Source: Ruoffia sp044336205 (GTDB taxonomy: Bacteria; Bacillota; Bacilli; Lactobacillales; Aerococcaceae). Taken from it: a stretch of DNA of 64,000 nt. The translations under genes and the position numbers were made by a program. The notes beneath the pieces are model-generated. The model worked only from the letters and a program-made list of their open reading frames with translations. It made no database searches and was not told where the DNA came from. Below, piece after piece: positions 18,269 to 27,039 of this stretch; positions within the stretch are counted from its first letter, which is position 1, and the number at the start of each line of letters is the position of its first letter. Location: the NCBI GenBank assembly GCA_044336205.1, contig CP172318.1, positions 558,001 through 622,000 on the forward strand. Direction: 5' to 3'.

Positions 18269-19672
18269 ATGAAGAAAGATTATCCAACTGAAATATTAGA
18301 TGTCACCATCGAAAGTATTGACCGACGTGGCTATGGAGTCGCACGCTATATCCATCCACCCACAACAGGGTCAAATGGGAAACACTTAGTATTATTCATA
18401 CCTAATGTGGTACCAGGTGATGTAGTTCGTGTAAGTGTACCCAATGCCAAAGGACGTAAACGCGCAATCTTAACATACGATGAGTTACTTGAGGCTGGGC
18501 CAGGGCGTAATCTTGAGATTCCCATTGATGAGCCAATTCCTGGGGGAACACCCTTCCGCTTCATGAAATATGACTATCAATTAGATCATAAGTTAAATGA
18601 AGTAAAAGGTTTTATTGAAGAACAAGGATTCAACCCAGAGCTCGTTCAAGACATTATTGGAATGGATAACCCAGACCGCTACCGTAATAAGATGGAGTTA
18701 ACCTTTGGGCCTAATGGAGAATTGGGTATGCATGAGCAAGGAAATTTCCGTAAAATTATTGACTTACAAGACTCTGTTATTGCACCAAAAGTGATGATTG
18801 AGATTAAGTATTTGGTGAGCCAATGGCAAGCTAAGCATAACCTACAAGGTTACAATAAAGACACCCACGAAGGGTTATTACGTAATTTATTAATGCGTGT
18901 TTCCTTTGCAACGGGGGAGATTATGGTAGGAGTCTTTGCTACTGCAAGTTTAGAGACCATTGACCCAGCGATTATCGAAGACTTAGTGACGAAATTAACC
19001 TCTACTTATCCTGATATTCAATCTTTACTGTGGATTAAACATGCTGATATTACCGACAGCGTTCAAGCTGATAAAATCGAAGTTATTCACGGACGTGATT
19101 ATATTCATGATGAGATTTATGGTTATAAATTCAGATTGTGGCATAATACTTTCTTCCAGCCGAATCCAGTTCAAGCTGAGAAGATGATTGACTATGCACT
19201 AGATATGGCTCAAGTCCAAAAAGACATGCGTGTCTTAGACTTATTCTGCGGGGTCGGAACATTCAGCCTACCTTTAGCTAGTCGCAGTAAGGAATTAGCA
19301 GGGATTGAAATCGTAGAAAGCTCCATTGAATCTGCTAAGCGAAATGCAATAGATAATGGTTTAAACAACACGTATTTTGTAGCTATTGATGCTCGCCAAG
19401 GTATGAAGGATCTACCAGATACATGGGGTCGTCCTGATTTATTATTATTAGACCCACCAAGAAGTGGAGCAGGTGGGAAGGTGATGCGTGCTATTGGCCG
19501 ATTAGGCACCGAAAAAGTGGTATACGTATCTTGTAATCCCAAAACAATGGCTGAAGACATGGTCTGGCTCCGTGAATTTGGATACAAGTTAGTGACAGTA
19601 CAACCCATTGACCAATTCCCGCATACACCGCATGTTGAGTGTGTGGTATTGATGGAAAAAGTAAAAGAGTAA
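18269..19672 (+). CDS. rlmD: 23S rRNA (uracil-C5)-methyltransferase, RlmCD/RlmD type
   Basis: 467 residues. A TRAM domain (residues about 5-65) precedes a RumA-type central domain and a Rossmann methyltransferase with DLFCGVGTFSLPLA (SAM site), LLLDPPRSG and the catalytic Cys in VVYVSCNPKTMAED. It makes m5U in 23S rRNA. In Streptococcus a single RlmCD modifies two sites. The Fe-S cysteine cluster usual in RumA is absent: the region reads PIPGGTPFRFMKYDYQL. This variant without the cluster is noteworthy but the catalytic domain is complete. Confidence 0.93.
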   Translation: MKKDYPTEILDVTIESIDRRGYGVARYIHPPTTGSNGKHLVLFIPNVVPGDVVRVSVPNAKGRKRAILTYDELLEAGPGRNLEIPIDEPIPGGTPFRFMKYDYQLDHKLNEVKGFIEEQGFNPELVQDIIGMDNPDRYRNKMELTFGPNGELGMHEQGNFRKIIDLQDSVIAPKVMIEIKYLVSQWQAKHNLQGYNKDTHEGLLRNLLMRVSFATGEIMVGVFATASLETIDPAIIEDLVTKLTSTYPDIQSLLWIKHADITDSVQADKIEVIHGRDYIHDEIYGYKFRLWHNTFFQPNPVQAEKMIDYALDMAQVQKDMRVLDLFCGVGTFSLPLASRSKELAGIEIVESSIESAKRNAIDNGLNNTYFVAIDARQGMKDLPDTWGRPDLLLLDPPRSGAGGKVMRAIGRLGTEKVVYVSCNPKTMAEDMVWLREFGYKLVTVQPIDQFPHTPHVECVVLMEKVKE

Positions 19673-19837
19673 AATGTTGTTATATCAGTAATAGTGCCCG
19701 CTATTAGAAATTCTCTATTCAGATAAATTACGACAATTTAAAGAACCTTAACTGGATTATGTAGAATATGTACGGTAATGTATAACCAGTATGTGGAAAT
19801 TAATCAACAACAATAATAATAATTTAAGGGTGATGGA

Positions 19838-21487
19838 ATGACCGATAAGTATACTTACGAAAAAAAGCATGGTGTAGTTTATACACCTCAAGGAATGGCA
19901 GATTATCTAACTAAATTAATGCTATCTCAAGTGAATTTTTCTGATTTTGATGAAAAAATATTTATCTTAGAACCTGCATTAGGGGAAGGAATATTGTTGG
20001 ATACACTATTGACTCAAATACCTAAAAATAAGGAAATAATTGTTTATGCATTTGAAACGGATCAAGAAATATGTGAGGTTGCAAATGAATATTTTATGAA
20101 AAAATATCCTAAAATACAATTCAACATTTATTCAGATAATTTTGTGGATTATTTTTCATTTAATGGTTTTGACCAAACGAGATTTGATTTTATTATCGCT
20201 AATCCACCATATGTACGGACTCAGGTACTAGGTGCTGAAGAATCTCAACGATTACAGAAAATGTTTAGTTTAAGCGGAAGGGTGGATTTATATTATGTAT
20301 TCTTAATAATTGCTAATTTCTTATTGTCTAATAATGGAGTTTCTGGATTTATCACTTCAAACAAATTCATGTCAATAAAGGCGGGCGCGGACTTAAGGAA
20401 GCAACTAATTAAATATTCCTCTTTAAAACATATTACAGATTTTGGGGATACAAAGCTATTTGATGCAGCCGTATTACCTTGTATTCTTGTTTTTAAGAAA
20501 GGTAATACTGTTCCTGAAAATGTTGTATTTACATCAATATACGAGACTTCTTTCAAAAATATAAATTCATCAGTTTCAGCAAAGGAATTTGACTATGATA
20601 AGCTATTTCAGACTGGTCAGATTATATATTTAGGAAAAGAGTATCTCATTGAAAAAGGTGAATTAAGAATAGATGATGAGAATTATACTTGGACCATACA
20701 AACTGAAGACTCAAAACAATTTTTAAAGATGGTTGAAAAACATAGTTATGGCGCAATTAAAGATATTTCAAAAGTAAAAGTAGGAGTAAAAACTACTGCT
20801 GATAATGTGTTTTTATTTAATTATGTGCCGAATAATTTAAAATTGATTAGACCGTTAATCACACATAGAAACTCAGGGCATATTAAAGGTAACAAAGAAC
20901 CTAAGTGGAGTATTCTATATCCTTATTTTGATCTTGAAGGGAAAAGGACTTTATATGATATAGATAATTTTTCAGAAGACAAAGATTATCTTGAACAATA
21001 TAGAGGTCAATTATCAGGAAGAGCTTATCTGAAAAAAGCAGGTAGAGAGTGGTTTGAAATATGGGTTCCGCATCAGCCTAAAGATTGGGAAAAAACCAAA
21101 ATTGTTTTTAGGGATATCGCTGAAAACCCGACATTTTGGATTGATGATACTGGATCTGTCGTGAACGGGGATTGTTACTGGATATCATTTAACGAAGGTA
21201 TCTCAAGTGAGATAATATTATTAATTTTGGGAGTGATGAATAGCAAGTTCATTAAAGAACTATATGATTATAAATATAACAATCGTATTTATGCGGGAAA
21301 AAGAAGGTTTAATACACAATATGTAGAAAATTTTCCATTTCCAGATCCAAAATTAAAAAAATCACAGGAAATTATTGAATTAGTAAATTCATTAATTTCG
21401 AGTGATTCTTTGAATTTTAGTGACATAGAAGAAGAATTAAATAATCTGGTGTATGAAGTATTCGGATTTAGTCCTCAAAGAAATTAG
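19838..21487 (+). CDS. N6-adenine DNA methyltransferase with TaqI-like specificity domain
   Basis: 549 residues. SAM motif I LEPALGEG is at about 44-51, followed by the adenine N6/N4 catalytic motif NPPY at 122-125 (in IIANPPYVRTQ). A long C-terminal target-recognition region ends in the TaqI-type FNTQYVENFPFPDP. The order motif I then NPPY marks the gamma class, as in M.TaqI and many type II enzymes. It should methylate adenine in host DNA. The gene converges with the nuclease operon, overlapping the nuclease stop by 20 bases, so it is probably the protective partner of that system. The recognition site is unknown. Confidence 0.88.
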   Translation: MTDKYTYEKKHGVVYTPQGMADYLTKLMLSQVNFSDFDEKIFILEPALGEGILLDTLLTQIPKNKEIIVYAFETDQEICEVANEYFMKKYPKIQFNIYSDNFVDYFSFNGFDQTRFDFIIANPPYVRTQVLGAEESQRLQKMFSLSGRVDLYYVFLIIANFLLSNNGVSGFITSNKFMSIKAGADLRKQLIKYSSLKHITDFGDTKLFDAAVLPCILVFKKGNTVPENVVFTSIYETSFKNINSSVSAKEFDYDKLFQTGQIIYLGKEYLIEKGELRIDDENYTWTIQTEDSKQFLKMVEKHSYGAIKDISKVKVGVKTTADNVFLFNYVPNNLKLIRPLITHRNSGHIKGNKEPKWSILYPYFDLEGKRTLYDIDNFSEDKDYLEQYRGQLSGRAYLKKAGREWFEIWVPHQPKDWEKTKIVFRDIAENPTFWIDDTGSVVNGDCYWISFNEGISSEIILLILGVMNSKFIKELYDYKYNNRIYAGKRRFNTQYVENFPFPDPKLKKSQEIIELVNSLISSDSLNFSDIEEELNNLVYEVFGFSPQRN

Positions 21488-22481
21488 ATGGTAATGGTAT
21501 TTGAATTTTTTTATTTTCGACCCTGCCTTGAAATTGTGCAAAATGATTATGAAAATTTAGTCCATTTACGACATACAACCTATTTACTAGGAGATTACCA
21601 TTATTTAAATCACAATCGAAAATTGCATATCTTACATCTTTTGAGATAAAAACATGATCATCAATTTTTGTAACAAGTTGCTCGTCACTAGGAAGATGTA
21701 ACCCGAGATCAATTGTTGGAGAAGTCTGAGTTTTGACTTCCAGCAATTGATTTTTTATATCGGGGAACTGACCATCATCTAGAAAAGCAGAGTATCCTAA
21801 TAGTTTACACACCTCTGTATGTAATATTTCTGCTCTCAATCTGTCATGAGTATTAACAGGTACAGGAAAAGAACGGCCTACAAGAACAATTAATGTTTCA
21901 TATATCTTTTGAATAGAAAATAGCTCACCTTTTACCGGCCAGTCGATCGGTGTTAATTTTGTTGGAGCGGTATTGTCATTAACATATTCTTTAACGATTG
22001 GCGTATCTTCTAATGTCAATAATGATGAATTATCAAATTTTGGCATTACAGCTTGAAATTTAGATGTCAGAGTCCCTGTTCTGTCTAAAGCTGCTAATTG
22101 CTCACCATTTACTATTTTAATTTTTTCAATTATATTCTCTTCGTTTGGACGAATAAGAACATATCTTCTATCTCCATCAAGCTCTTCATTCCAAACTTGT
22201 AGATTATTTCTTAATTGAACATAAGTATCGAAGTTTTGGCCGGGGAATCTTGGTTGTGTTTTTTCGAAAGATTTTGGAGCCTCATAACCTAAAGCTTCCG
22301 CAGCCATCGTTTTTACAACTTTTGATCTTGTTCTAGGAGCTAAACCAGAGAGGTCTAGACCTATTAATTCTTTTTCAAGTAGAAATTTAAGCTCTTCATC
22401 TTCTAAATATAGGTTACTATCTAAGGGAATTTCATCATATATAGTTAATCCAGACTCTCTTATTAAATCTTTTTTATTCAT
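21468..22481 (-). CDS. PD-(D/E)XK nuclease, probable type II restriction endonuclease
   Basis: 337 residues. The catalytic core is visible at residues 240-250, with PD followed by EVK (QFPDIKNQLLEVKTQ), and a possible helix Glu upstream in DRLRAEILHTE (about 213-223). A C-terminal beta-rich part follows. The size and the adjacent adenine methyltransferase fit a type II enzyme. It is not a PstI/BsuBI-type protein as far as I can recall that family. Its ATG shares a base with the stop of the DUF2326 ATPase gene (TAATG). It is therefore the last gene of the ABC-3C operon, which is unusual for a simple restriction enzyme. Confidence 0.75.
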   Translation of the reverse strand: MNKKDLIRESGLTIYDEIPLDSNLYLEDEELKFLLEKELIGLDLSGLAPRTRSKVVKTMAAEALGYEAPKSFEKTQPRFPGQNFDTYVQLRNNLQVWNEELDGDRRYVLIRPNEENIIEKIKIVNGEQLAALDRTGTLTSKFQAVMPKFDNSSLLTLEDTPIVKEYVNDNTAPTKLTPIDWPVKGELFSIQKIYETLIVLVGRSFPVPVNTHDRLRAEILHTEVCKLLGYSAFLDDGQFPDIKNQLLEVKTQTSPTIDLGLHLPSDEQLVTKIDDHVFISKDVRYAIFDCDLNNGNLLVNRLYVVNGLNFHNHFAQFQGRVENKKIQIPLPSNFFED

Positions 22482-24136
22482 TATTCTTCACCTTTCCAAT
22501 TATTATCTTTGTTCTCGACGCTACTCCATGATTTTCCAAATAGTTCGTTGCCATTTGGCCCAAGTTCAATTACATGATTGTCATAAAGGAGTGATTTTAC
22601 TTCATCTGAATATGCGCTTTGTTTATCAAATGAAATGAATATTTGCTTGTCAAATGTGGAATATATTTTGAGAATATTCTCAATAGCGTTGTCTTCTACT
22701 TGCTTAAAGATTAATGAATCATGAACTAACAATGGTAGAAAGGATAGCGTTAATATCGCTAAATCGAAGACAACTAGACCGCGAAAATTTGTACCTGTTC
22801 CTGTGTCATTTGGGATTTCGAAATGGTAACTAGTAATCGAATTTATATTAATAAGAGGGGCCATTTTTTGCCCATTAGTAACCTTTTCATTAATTTCATG
22901 CATTGTCTGATTTAAAGTCGATTCAATTGAATTAATAGCTAAATCAACCGTATGATCTAAGTGTTCTTTTCTTTTCTTTGTTTCTTCTGCAATAAGCTCC
23001 TTATTATCATAAGCTTCATTGGCTTTCTCGAGCTTAATAATCTTTCTGTCCACTTCAGTATAGTTTTGTAATTTATCTTGTGGAATTTTTTCAGAATCCT
23101 TAATTTCTTCAATTTGTCGATCCACTTCAAAATACAATTCATTGTATTTTTTCAATTCTCTATCTATTTTTTTCGTATTGTCTGCTACTTGTTTCTTCAA
23201 AATACTATTCAAATCATCATGAAATTGTTCGATCTCCACAATCTCAGCGACGTTCAAATTAGGGAAGAATTTTTCTAATTCTAATAGATCACTTTTTAAT
23301 TTAGAACTAGAAAATTTTTGATCATATTTCATTGAATTTAATTGAAGCTGATAAGTTAGAATTTTATTGCTAAATAATCTTTGCTGTTCTCTAAGTTCAG
23401 CTAGTTTATTTCTTTGGTATTCATCGAGACCAGCGAATGTTTCTCCTAAATCTAATACCAGATTCTCTTTTTGTTTACGCAAATTATTAATTTCAATTTC
23501 ATTCTTTTTATATTCAGTTTTATTTGGAGTGGCGTATATATAATTATATTTTAAAGACTTATTAAAGGTTTCCTTTTTTTCCTTGTATTCTTGATAGCGT
23601 TTATCAGCTAAATCTATTTCTTCATATTCATTTAACAACTTAAATAATCTCTTCAAACCTTTGTTTTGTGTATCTTGTTTAAACGAACGAAGGGGAGCAG
23701 TCTCATCGTAATTATCTCTATGATAGACTCGGATAAAATTACTTACCGTCTCTCTAAAACTAATGTAACTTGAGTTTATTTTGTATTTTTCTTTTAACAG
23801 ATTAGTATAATCATTCAAATTTATGATTTTGATCTTCGAATAATTATTGTCACAAATTGAGACTTCGGTAGGAGAGCTTGTATCTCTTGAAAAATAATAC
23901 ATTGTGCCTTCAAATTGAAATGCAAAGTTGATTTGGTGTTCGCCAACGTTTTTGATTGTATCAAGAGATTTATCTGTATAGTCAGACCCACCAAATACGA
24001 AATCAATGACCATAAGTAGAGTCGATTTACCGATGGAATTTGCACCATCATTTGCCCCTAAAACAACATTTAATCCATCTTTGAATTTGATTGGCTCTTT
24101 GTGTTTGAAAGCATCACATTGAATTTCAACTAACAT
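22481..24136 (-). CDS. DUF2326/ABC-3C ATPase (SMC-like, coiled coil)
   Basis: 551 residues. The P-loop is GANDGANSIGKSTLL (about 27-41), the form seen in DUF2326 and three-component ABC ATPases. A Lys/Glu-rich coiled coil spans about 180-410. A C-terminal ATPase half includes FRGLVVFDLAILTLSFLPLLVHDS, with the Walker-B-like region, and FISFDKQS. Such proteins resemble SMC/RecN/Rad50 and are predicted to sense or move on nucleic acid in anti-phage systems (ABC-3C, Aravind group classification). The start overlaps the preceding small gene by 11 bases, so the products are likely made together as a complex. Confidence 0.85.
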   Translation of the reverse strand: MLVEIQCDAFKHKEPIKFKDGLNVVLGANDGANSIGKSTLLMVIDFVFGGSDYTDKSLDTIKNVGEHQINFAFQFEGTMYYFSRDTSSPTEVSICDNNYSKIKIINLNDYTNLLKEKYKINSSYISFRETVSNFIRVYHRDNYDETAPLRSFKQDTQNKGLKRLFKLLNEYEEIDLADKRYQEYKEKKETFNKSLKYNYIYATPNKTEYKKNEIEINNLRKQKENLVLDLGETFAGLDEYQRNKLAELREQQRLFSNKILTYQLQLNSMKYDQKFSSSKLKSDLLELEKFFPNLNVAEIVEIEQFHDDLNSILKKQVADNTKKIDRELKKYNELYFEVDRQIEEIKDSEKIPQDKLQNYTEVDRKIIKLEKANEAYDNKELIAEETKKRKEHLDHTVDLAINSIESTLNQTMHEINEKVTNGQKMAPLININSITSYHFEIPNDTGTGTNFRGLVVFDLAILTLSFLPLLVHDSLIFKQVEDNAIENILKIYSTFDKQIFISFDKQSAYSDEVKSLLYDNHVIELGPNGNELFGKSWSSVENKDNNWKGEE

Positions 24137-24350
24137 AGTAAATCACTCCTTCCTTATTAAGATTAATTTTCTTTATTGCAAACAAAATAACCAGCACTTC
24201 TATAAAATCATTTATGTTGTCAAATTTTTTCTTCGTTTGATTGAACAATTCGATTACTTCCATTGGTTCATTGTGAACGGTATCTAAGATAGCAGTAATT
24301 TTTGGGAAAACACTATCTTGATAGCTTGTTACTTTACTCGGAAATTTCAT
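24126..24350 (-). CDS. Small ABC-3C middle component
   Basis: 74 residues from the ATG at 24350, preceded by GAGGTG. It reads as a small winged-helix-like protein (VIELFNQTKKKFDNINDFIE, then a hydrophobic helix and KINLNKEGVIYYV). Its size, fold pattern and place between the zinc-binding protein and the DUF2326 ATPase match the middle component of ABC-3C systems. It overlaps the upstream gene by 17 bases and the downstream gene by 11, so expression is translationally coupled. Confidence 0.75.
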   Translation of the reverse strand: MKFPSKVTSYQDSVFPKITAILDTVHNEPMEVIELFNQTKKKFDNINDFIEVLVILFAIKKINLNKEGVIYYVS

Positions 24351-25491
24351 TAAACACCTCACAATTCTGAACAAAAAAGGCAGCAATTATTTGACATGCT
24401 AATCTATTTGAATTACCACCAGATGAATTATGTATCCAATCTGTAACTTCTTCATAAATTTGACTCTGATCTATATTTTCTTCTTCTAAATTCAAATAAT
24501 AAAGTTTTACTTGAGAAGCAATTTTTTCGAAAACTATTATTCCTTCCCCTTCTAAATTCGAAAAAATATTTCTGACGGTATTGTAGTAAGAAGTTACTTT
24601 TGTGTTTATATCAAAAATCAACATATAATTTTCAGGATGTATTTTCTTTTTAAGTTCTACAGCATTTAAAGTCAAGTCCGTATGTATGCTTGATAAATCA
24701 ATAGAAGAAAGATTGTTTATTACCTCTAAAATATCTTTTTCAAGCTTCACTGAGTTTGAAACTTCTTTTATTTGCTTATTTTTTATTAGTTCTTCCTTAA
24801 TATCTATAATTTCCTGTTGTTCTTCTTCTGAGAGTTCTCCAACATAAATATCTGCACAATCTCTGCATAGACAAAGTTTGTCATTTTGGGGATCTAAAAA
24901 ATCAAACTGAATTACGTCATATTTTTTAATCGAGTTATTTCTGATATTTTCAGTTAATCTTTTTCCGCAAGTGGGGCAACTTGAATCACATTCTGATAGA
25001 AGATAATAATCTGATGTTGGGACCGTCTCTCTATTCTCAGTATTCGACCGTGATAAACAATACAAAAACAATTCAGCTAAAAAACTAGAATAGTGTTCAC
25101 TGTTGAGCTTTTCTAATAGTTGATCTCGCTTTTGTTCAGAGATTTGTTCATCTTGCTCGACCAATGATTTCATTTCAGAATAAAAATCCTCAGTCAGATT
25201 AATATTAAGAGTTGGGATGAAAATTTCACCAAACCAGTTTTTGCATCGCTCAACAACACTGTCATCAAATGAGACTGCATCACGGATAGACTGCTCTACA
25301 TCTTTAGTTTTGTTAAACCAACCACTAACCTTCGCTGGAGTGATATCAACAGGGCTTCCGTTTCGATCTATTATATTTTCTCTATCTATTAGAGCACCTA
25401 TTAATAAATTAACAACATCTTGGTTTAAATTAGGTGCTTGTAATGCTTTTTGTGATATTTTCAAGAAACTTGACAAACATATTTGATTCAT
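24334..25491 (-). CDS. Zinc-binding ABC-3C-type protein, first gene of the defence operon
   Basis: 385 residues, not assignable to a single named family by eye. A Cys-rich treble-clef-like zinc site sits mid-protein: CDSSCPTCGKR followed about 35 residues later by LCLCRDCADIY. The N-terminal 110 residues are helical. The C-terminal part (VELKKKIHPENYMLIFDINTK to the end) resembles the C-terminal domains that recruit ABC-3C complexes, with a late helix that packs with the middle component. In ABC-3C systems the first protein carries the sensor or effector. No nuclease motif is certain here. HNH-like chemistry is possible but unproven. Confidence 0.65.
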   Translation of the reverse strand: MNQICLSSFLKISQKALQAPNLNQDVVNLLIGALIDRENIIDRNGSPVDITPAKVSGWFNKTKDVEQSIRDAVSFDDSVVERCKNWFGEIFIPTLNINLTEDFYSEMKSLVEQDEQISEQKRDQLLEKLNSEHYSSFLAELFLYCLSRSNTENRETVPTSDYYLLSECDSSCPTCGKRLTENIRNNSIKKYDVIQFDFLDPQNDKLCLCRDCADIYVGELSEEEQQEIIDIKEELIKNKQIKEVSNSVKLEKDILEVINNLSSIDLSSIHTDLTLNAVELKKKIHPENYMLIFDINTKVTSYYNTVRNIFSNLEGEGIIVFEKIASQVKLYYLNLEEENIDQSQIYEEVTDWIHNSSGGNSNRLACQIIAAFFVQNCEVFNEISE

Positions 25492-25930
25492 TGCATACCT
25501 CCTCTCAGTAAAAGTCCAATAAAACCCCAGTAAAAGTCCACTAAATACAAGTGGGCTTGTTTTTTTTAGAATAAGTGTGTAGTCATTTGAACTATATACA
25601 TAATTCTAAGTTAAATATGAAATTTTTACAACATCGTATATTTACGATAAAGGGGTGACTACATGCTTCTAAACAAATAGCAAATCAGTATCTGGATCAA
25701 GATTAACACGGATACTTAGAGGACGTTACTAGTAGTCAATTTATTCTCAGACATAAATGAAAGGAATTTGACGTACATTATTCTTTAAATTTAAGAATTC
25801 AATGTTTAACCAATAGTTAATTTTTATGATTACGTTTTTAAAATTGCCACTTTTCAAGATTTTGGTCTATTTATTAATAGGAGAAATTTGAAATTAACGA
25901 AAGCTATCTTTTTTTAAAGGAGGTGATCCC
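25492..25930. other. Junction between defence island and prophage
   Basis: About 440 bases without a gene. The motif CAGTAAAAGTCCA occurs twice (about 25505-25545). A plus-strand terminator-like hairpin GTCCAC/GTGGGC is followed by a T-rich run near 25562. A 6-bp palindrome ATCGTA/TACGAT at 25634-25649 could be an operator. A short broken frame near 25670-25760 may be a gene remnant. The left prophage end must lie about here, but no attachment core can be fixed by eye. Confidence 0.4.
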
Positions 25931-26068
25931 ATGGCACGTAACAACAAGCAAACCAGCAAGAAAGTTGCATGCAAAGCTTCGAAAATCCTAAAGGATGGTC
26001 GGTATAGCAAAACAAGTAAGTCAGTTGCAGGTTCCGCATTATCTCAGACACGTCGAGGTCGTAAGTAG
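25931..26068 (+). CDS. Small basic conserved phage/mobile-element protein, 45 aa
   Basis: Starts at the ATG at 25931 behind a perfect AAAGGAGGTGATC ribosome site. The peptide MARNNKQTSKKVACKASKIL is followed by further Lys/Ser/Arg-rich sequence ending SQTRRGRK. This short Lys-rich protein is commonly annotated as hypothetical at the left end of Firmicute prophages and integrative elements. Its charge suggests nucleic acid binding, but no function is known to me. It is the first gene of the prophage. Confidence 0.8.
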   Translation: MARNNKQTSKKVACKASKILKDGRYSKTSKSVAGSALSQTRRGRK

Positions 26069-26181
26069 TTAATCGCATAAATTCATGGCTTTGATGGTGA
26101 GCCATTAATCATCATCAAATTAAATATCACAACGCCTGATATGCATTAGGGCAGAAGGATACATAGTCATTTTTGTTTGGT

Positions 26182-26289
26182 CATTAAGACCTATAACAAG
26201 AGTGATGGAAGTAGCCTTACCTTAATGCGCCCATTTTTTATCAGGTGGAGTAGGTCTGTGCACTTCCAAGGTAACAGGCCTATTTTTTG
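26182..26289 (+). promoter_or_regulatory. Attenuator-like leader upstream of the sigma-like regulator
   Basis: TAGGTCTGT (26251-26259) pairs with ACAGGCCTA (26274-26282), followed by T6: a good terminator. The competing segment AGACCTA (26187-26193) is a perfect complement of TAGGTCT, so it could act as antiterminator. A further stem, CATTAAG/CTTAATG, lies in between, and TTACCTT/AAGGTAA can also pair. Confidence 0.55.
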
Positions 26290-26332
26290 TCTCCTTTTGT
26301 CCGAGTGCTCCTTAGGCAATAAGGAGACAAAT

Positions 26333-26887
26333 ATGAAAAAACGTGTCGTAACAGTAAAAACAGTAAAACAGATTAATGGTCAATCAGTCTATATATATGA
26401 AGATATTGAAGTCAGTGAAGAAGTTTATTTAGAAATGATGCGTCCGGAATGGCGTGAACAGAAGCGTATTCAACGTTGGTATGAAGACTTAAATCGATTG
26501 CTAGAACAGGAGGAAGCTGGGAGTACACAGTGGATGTCTTCTGTGCCAGATCAATTTAAGGCGTTAGGAGGTACGGGAGAACCTATAGCTCATTTGAGAA
26601 TGGGACGTCCATTGTCGTTAGACCAAATTAATGAAAGTACAAATTTTGATGTGGCTTCATCGGATGATCCTGTAGCAGAAGCTGAAGCGTCATTACTATA
26701 CGAAGCCTTTGATACAGTACTGGATGATTTTTCTGAGCGTAATAAATGGATCATGTCTCTTTTGCTTATTGATGAATTAACAGAGCGAGAAGTGGCTGAC
26801 ATCGTTGGTTGTTCACAAAAGACAGTCAATAACACCAAGCGTAAATTACTGCCAATTATTCAGGAAGCGTTAAAAGATTGGAAATAA
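26333..26887 (+). CDS. Phage sigma-70-region-4-like regulator (ArpU-like)
   Basis: 184 residues from the ATG at 26333, preceded by AAGGAG. The C-terminal 60 residues form a helix-turn-helix of sigma region 4 type (LLIDELTEREVADIVGCSQK, then TVNNTKRKLL). The N-terminal half is specific to phage proteins of this sort. Such proteins act as transcription activators in Gram-positive prophages and probably control the downstream early or late genes. A terminator-antiterminator leader lies directly upstream, and a 40-base repeat follows the stop. Confidence 0.8.
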   Translation: MKKRVVTVKTVKQINGQSVYIYEDIEVSEEVYLEMMRPEWREQKRIQRWYEDLNRLLEQEEAGSTQWMSSVPDQFKALGGTGEPIAHLRMGRPLSLDQINESTNFDVASSDDPVAEAEASLLYEAFDTVLDDFSERNKWIMSLLLIDELTEREVADIVGCSQKTVNNTKRKLLPIIQEALKDWK

Positions 26888-26899
26888 AATCTACAAAGC

Positions 26900-26940
26900 T
26901 TACTCAAATTCTTTCCGAATGTCCTAGGAGAGATGGAAGG
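26900..26940 (+). repeat. Dispersed prophage repeat, copy 1
   Basis: Contains TTACTCAAA and, 12 bases on, GAATGTCCTAGGAGAGATGG. Copies 2 and 3 are at 26994-27035 and 57061-57100. The GTCCTAGGAGAG core is identical in the first and third copies and differs only just upstream in the second. Confidence 0.7.
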
Positions 26941-26993
26941 AACAAATCGCCCCCATCTTTTCAAAGGATATGGTGAAAAATTTCTTCCAACGA

Positions 26994-27035
26994 TTACTCA
27001 AAACTTCTCTGGAAGTCCTAGGAGAGTTGGAAGGA
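26994..27035 (+). repeat. Dispersed prophage repeat, copy 2
   Basis: TTACTCAAAACTTCTCTGGA continues into AGTCCTAGGAGAGTTGGAAG and runs into the ribosome site of the gene at 27040. Confidence 0.7.
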
Positions 27036-27039
27036 GGTT

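Noticed and set aside
21468..22481. Assignment of the nuclease to the PstI/BsuBI family
   Set aside because: The catalytic region of PstI, as I recall it, does not resemble QFPDIKNQLLEVK. Only the general PD-(D/E)XK label is supported.
19838..24136. BREX or Type I restriction system
   Set aside because: There is no HsdS-like, HsdR-like, PglZ or BrxC/L protein. The ATPase is of the DUF2326/SMC-like type.
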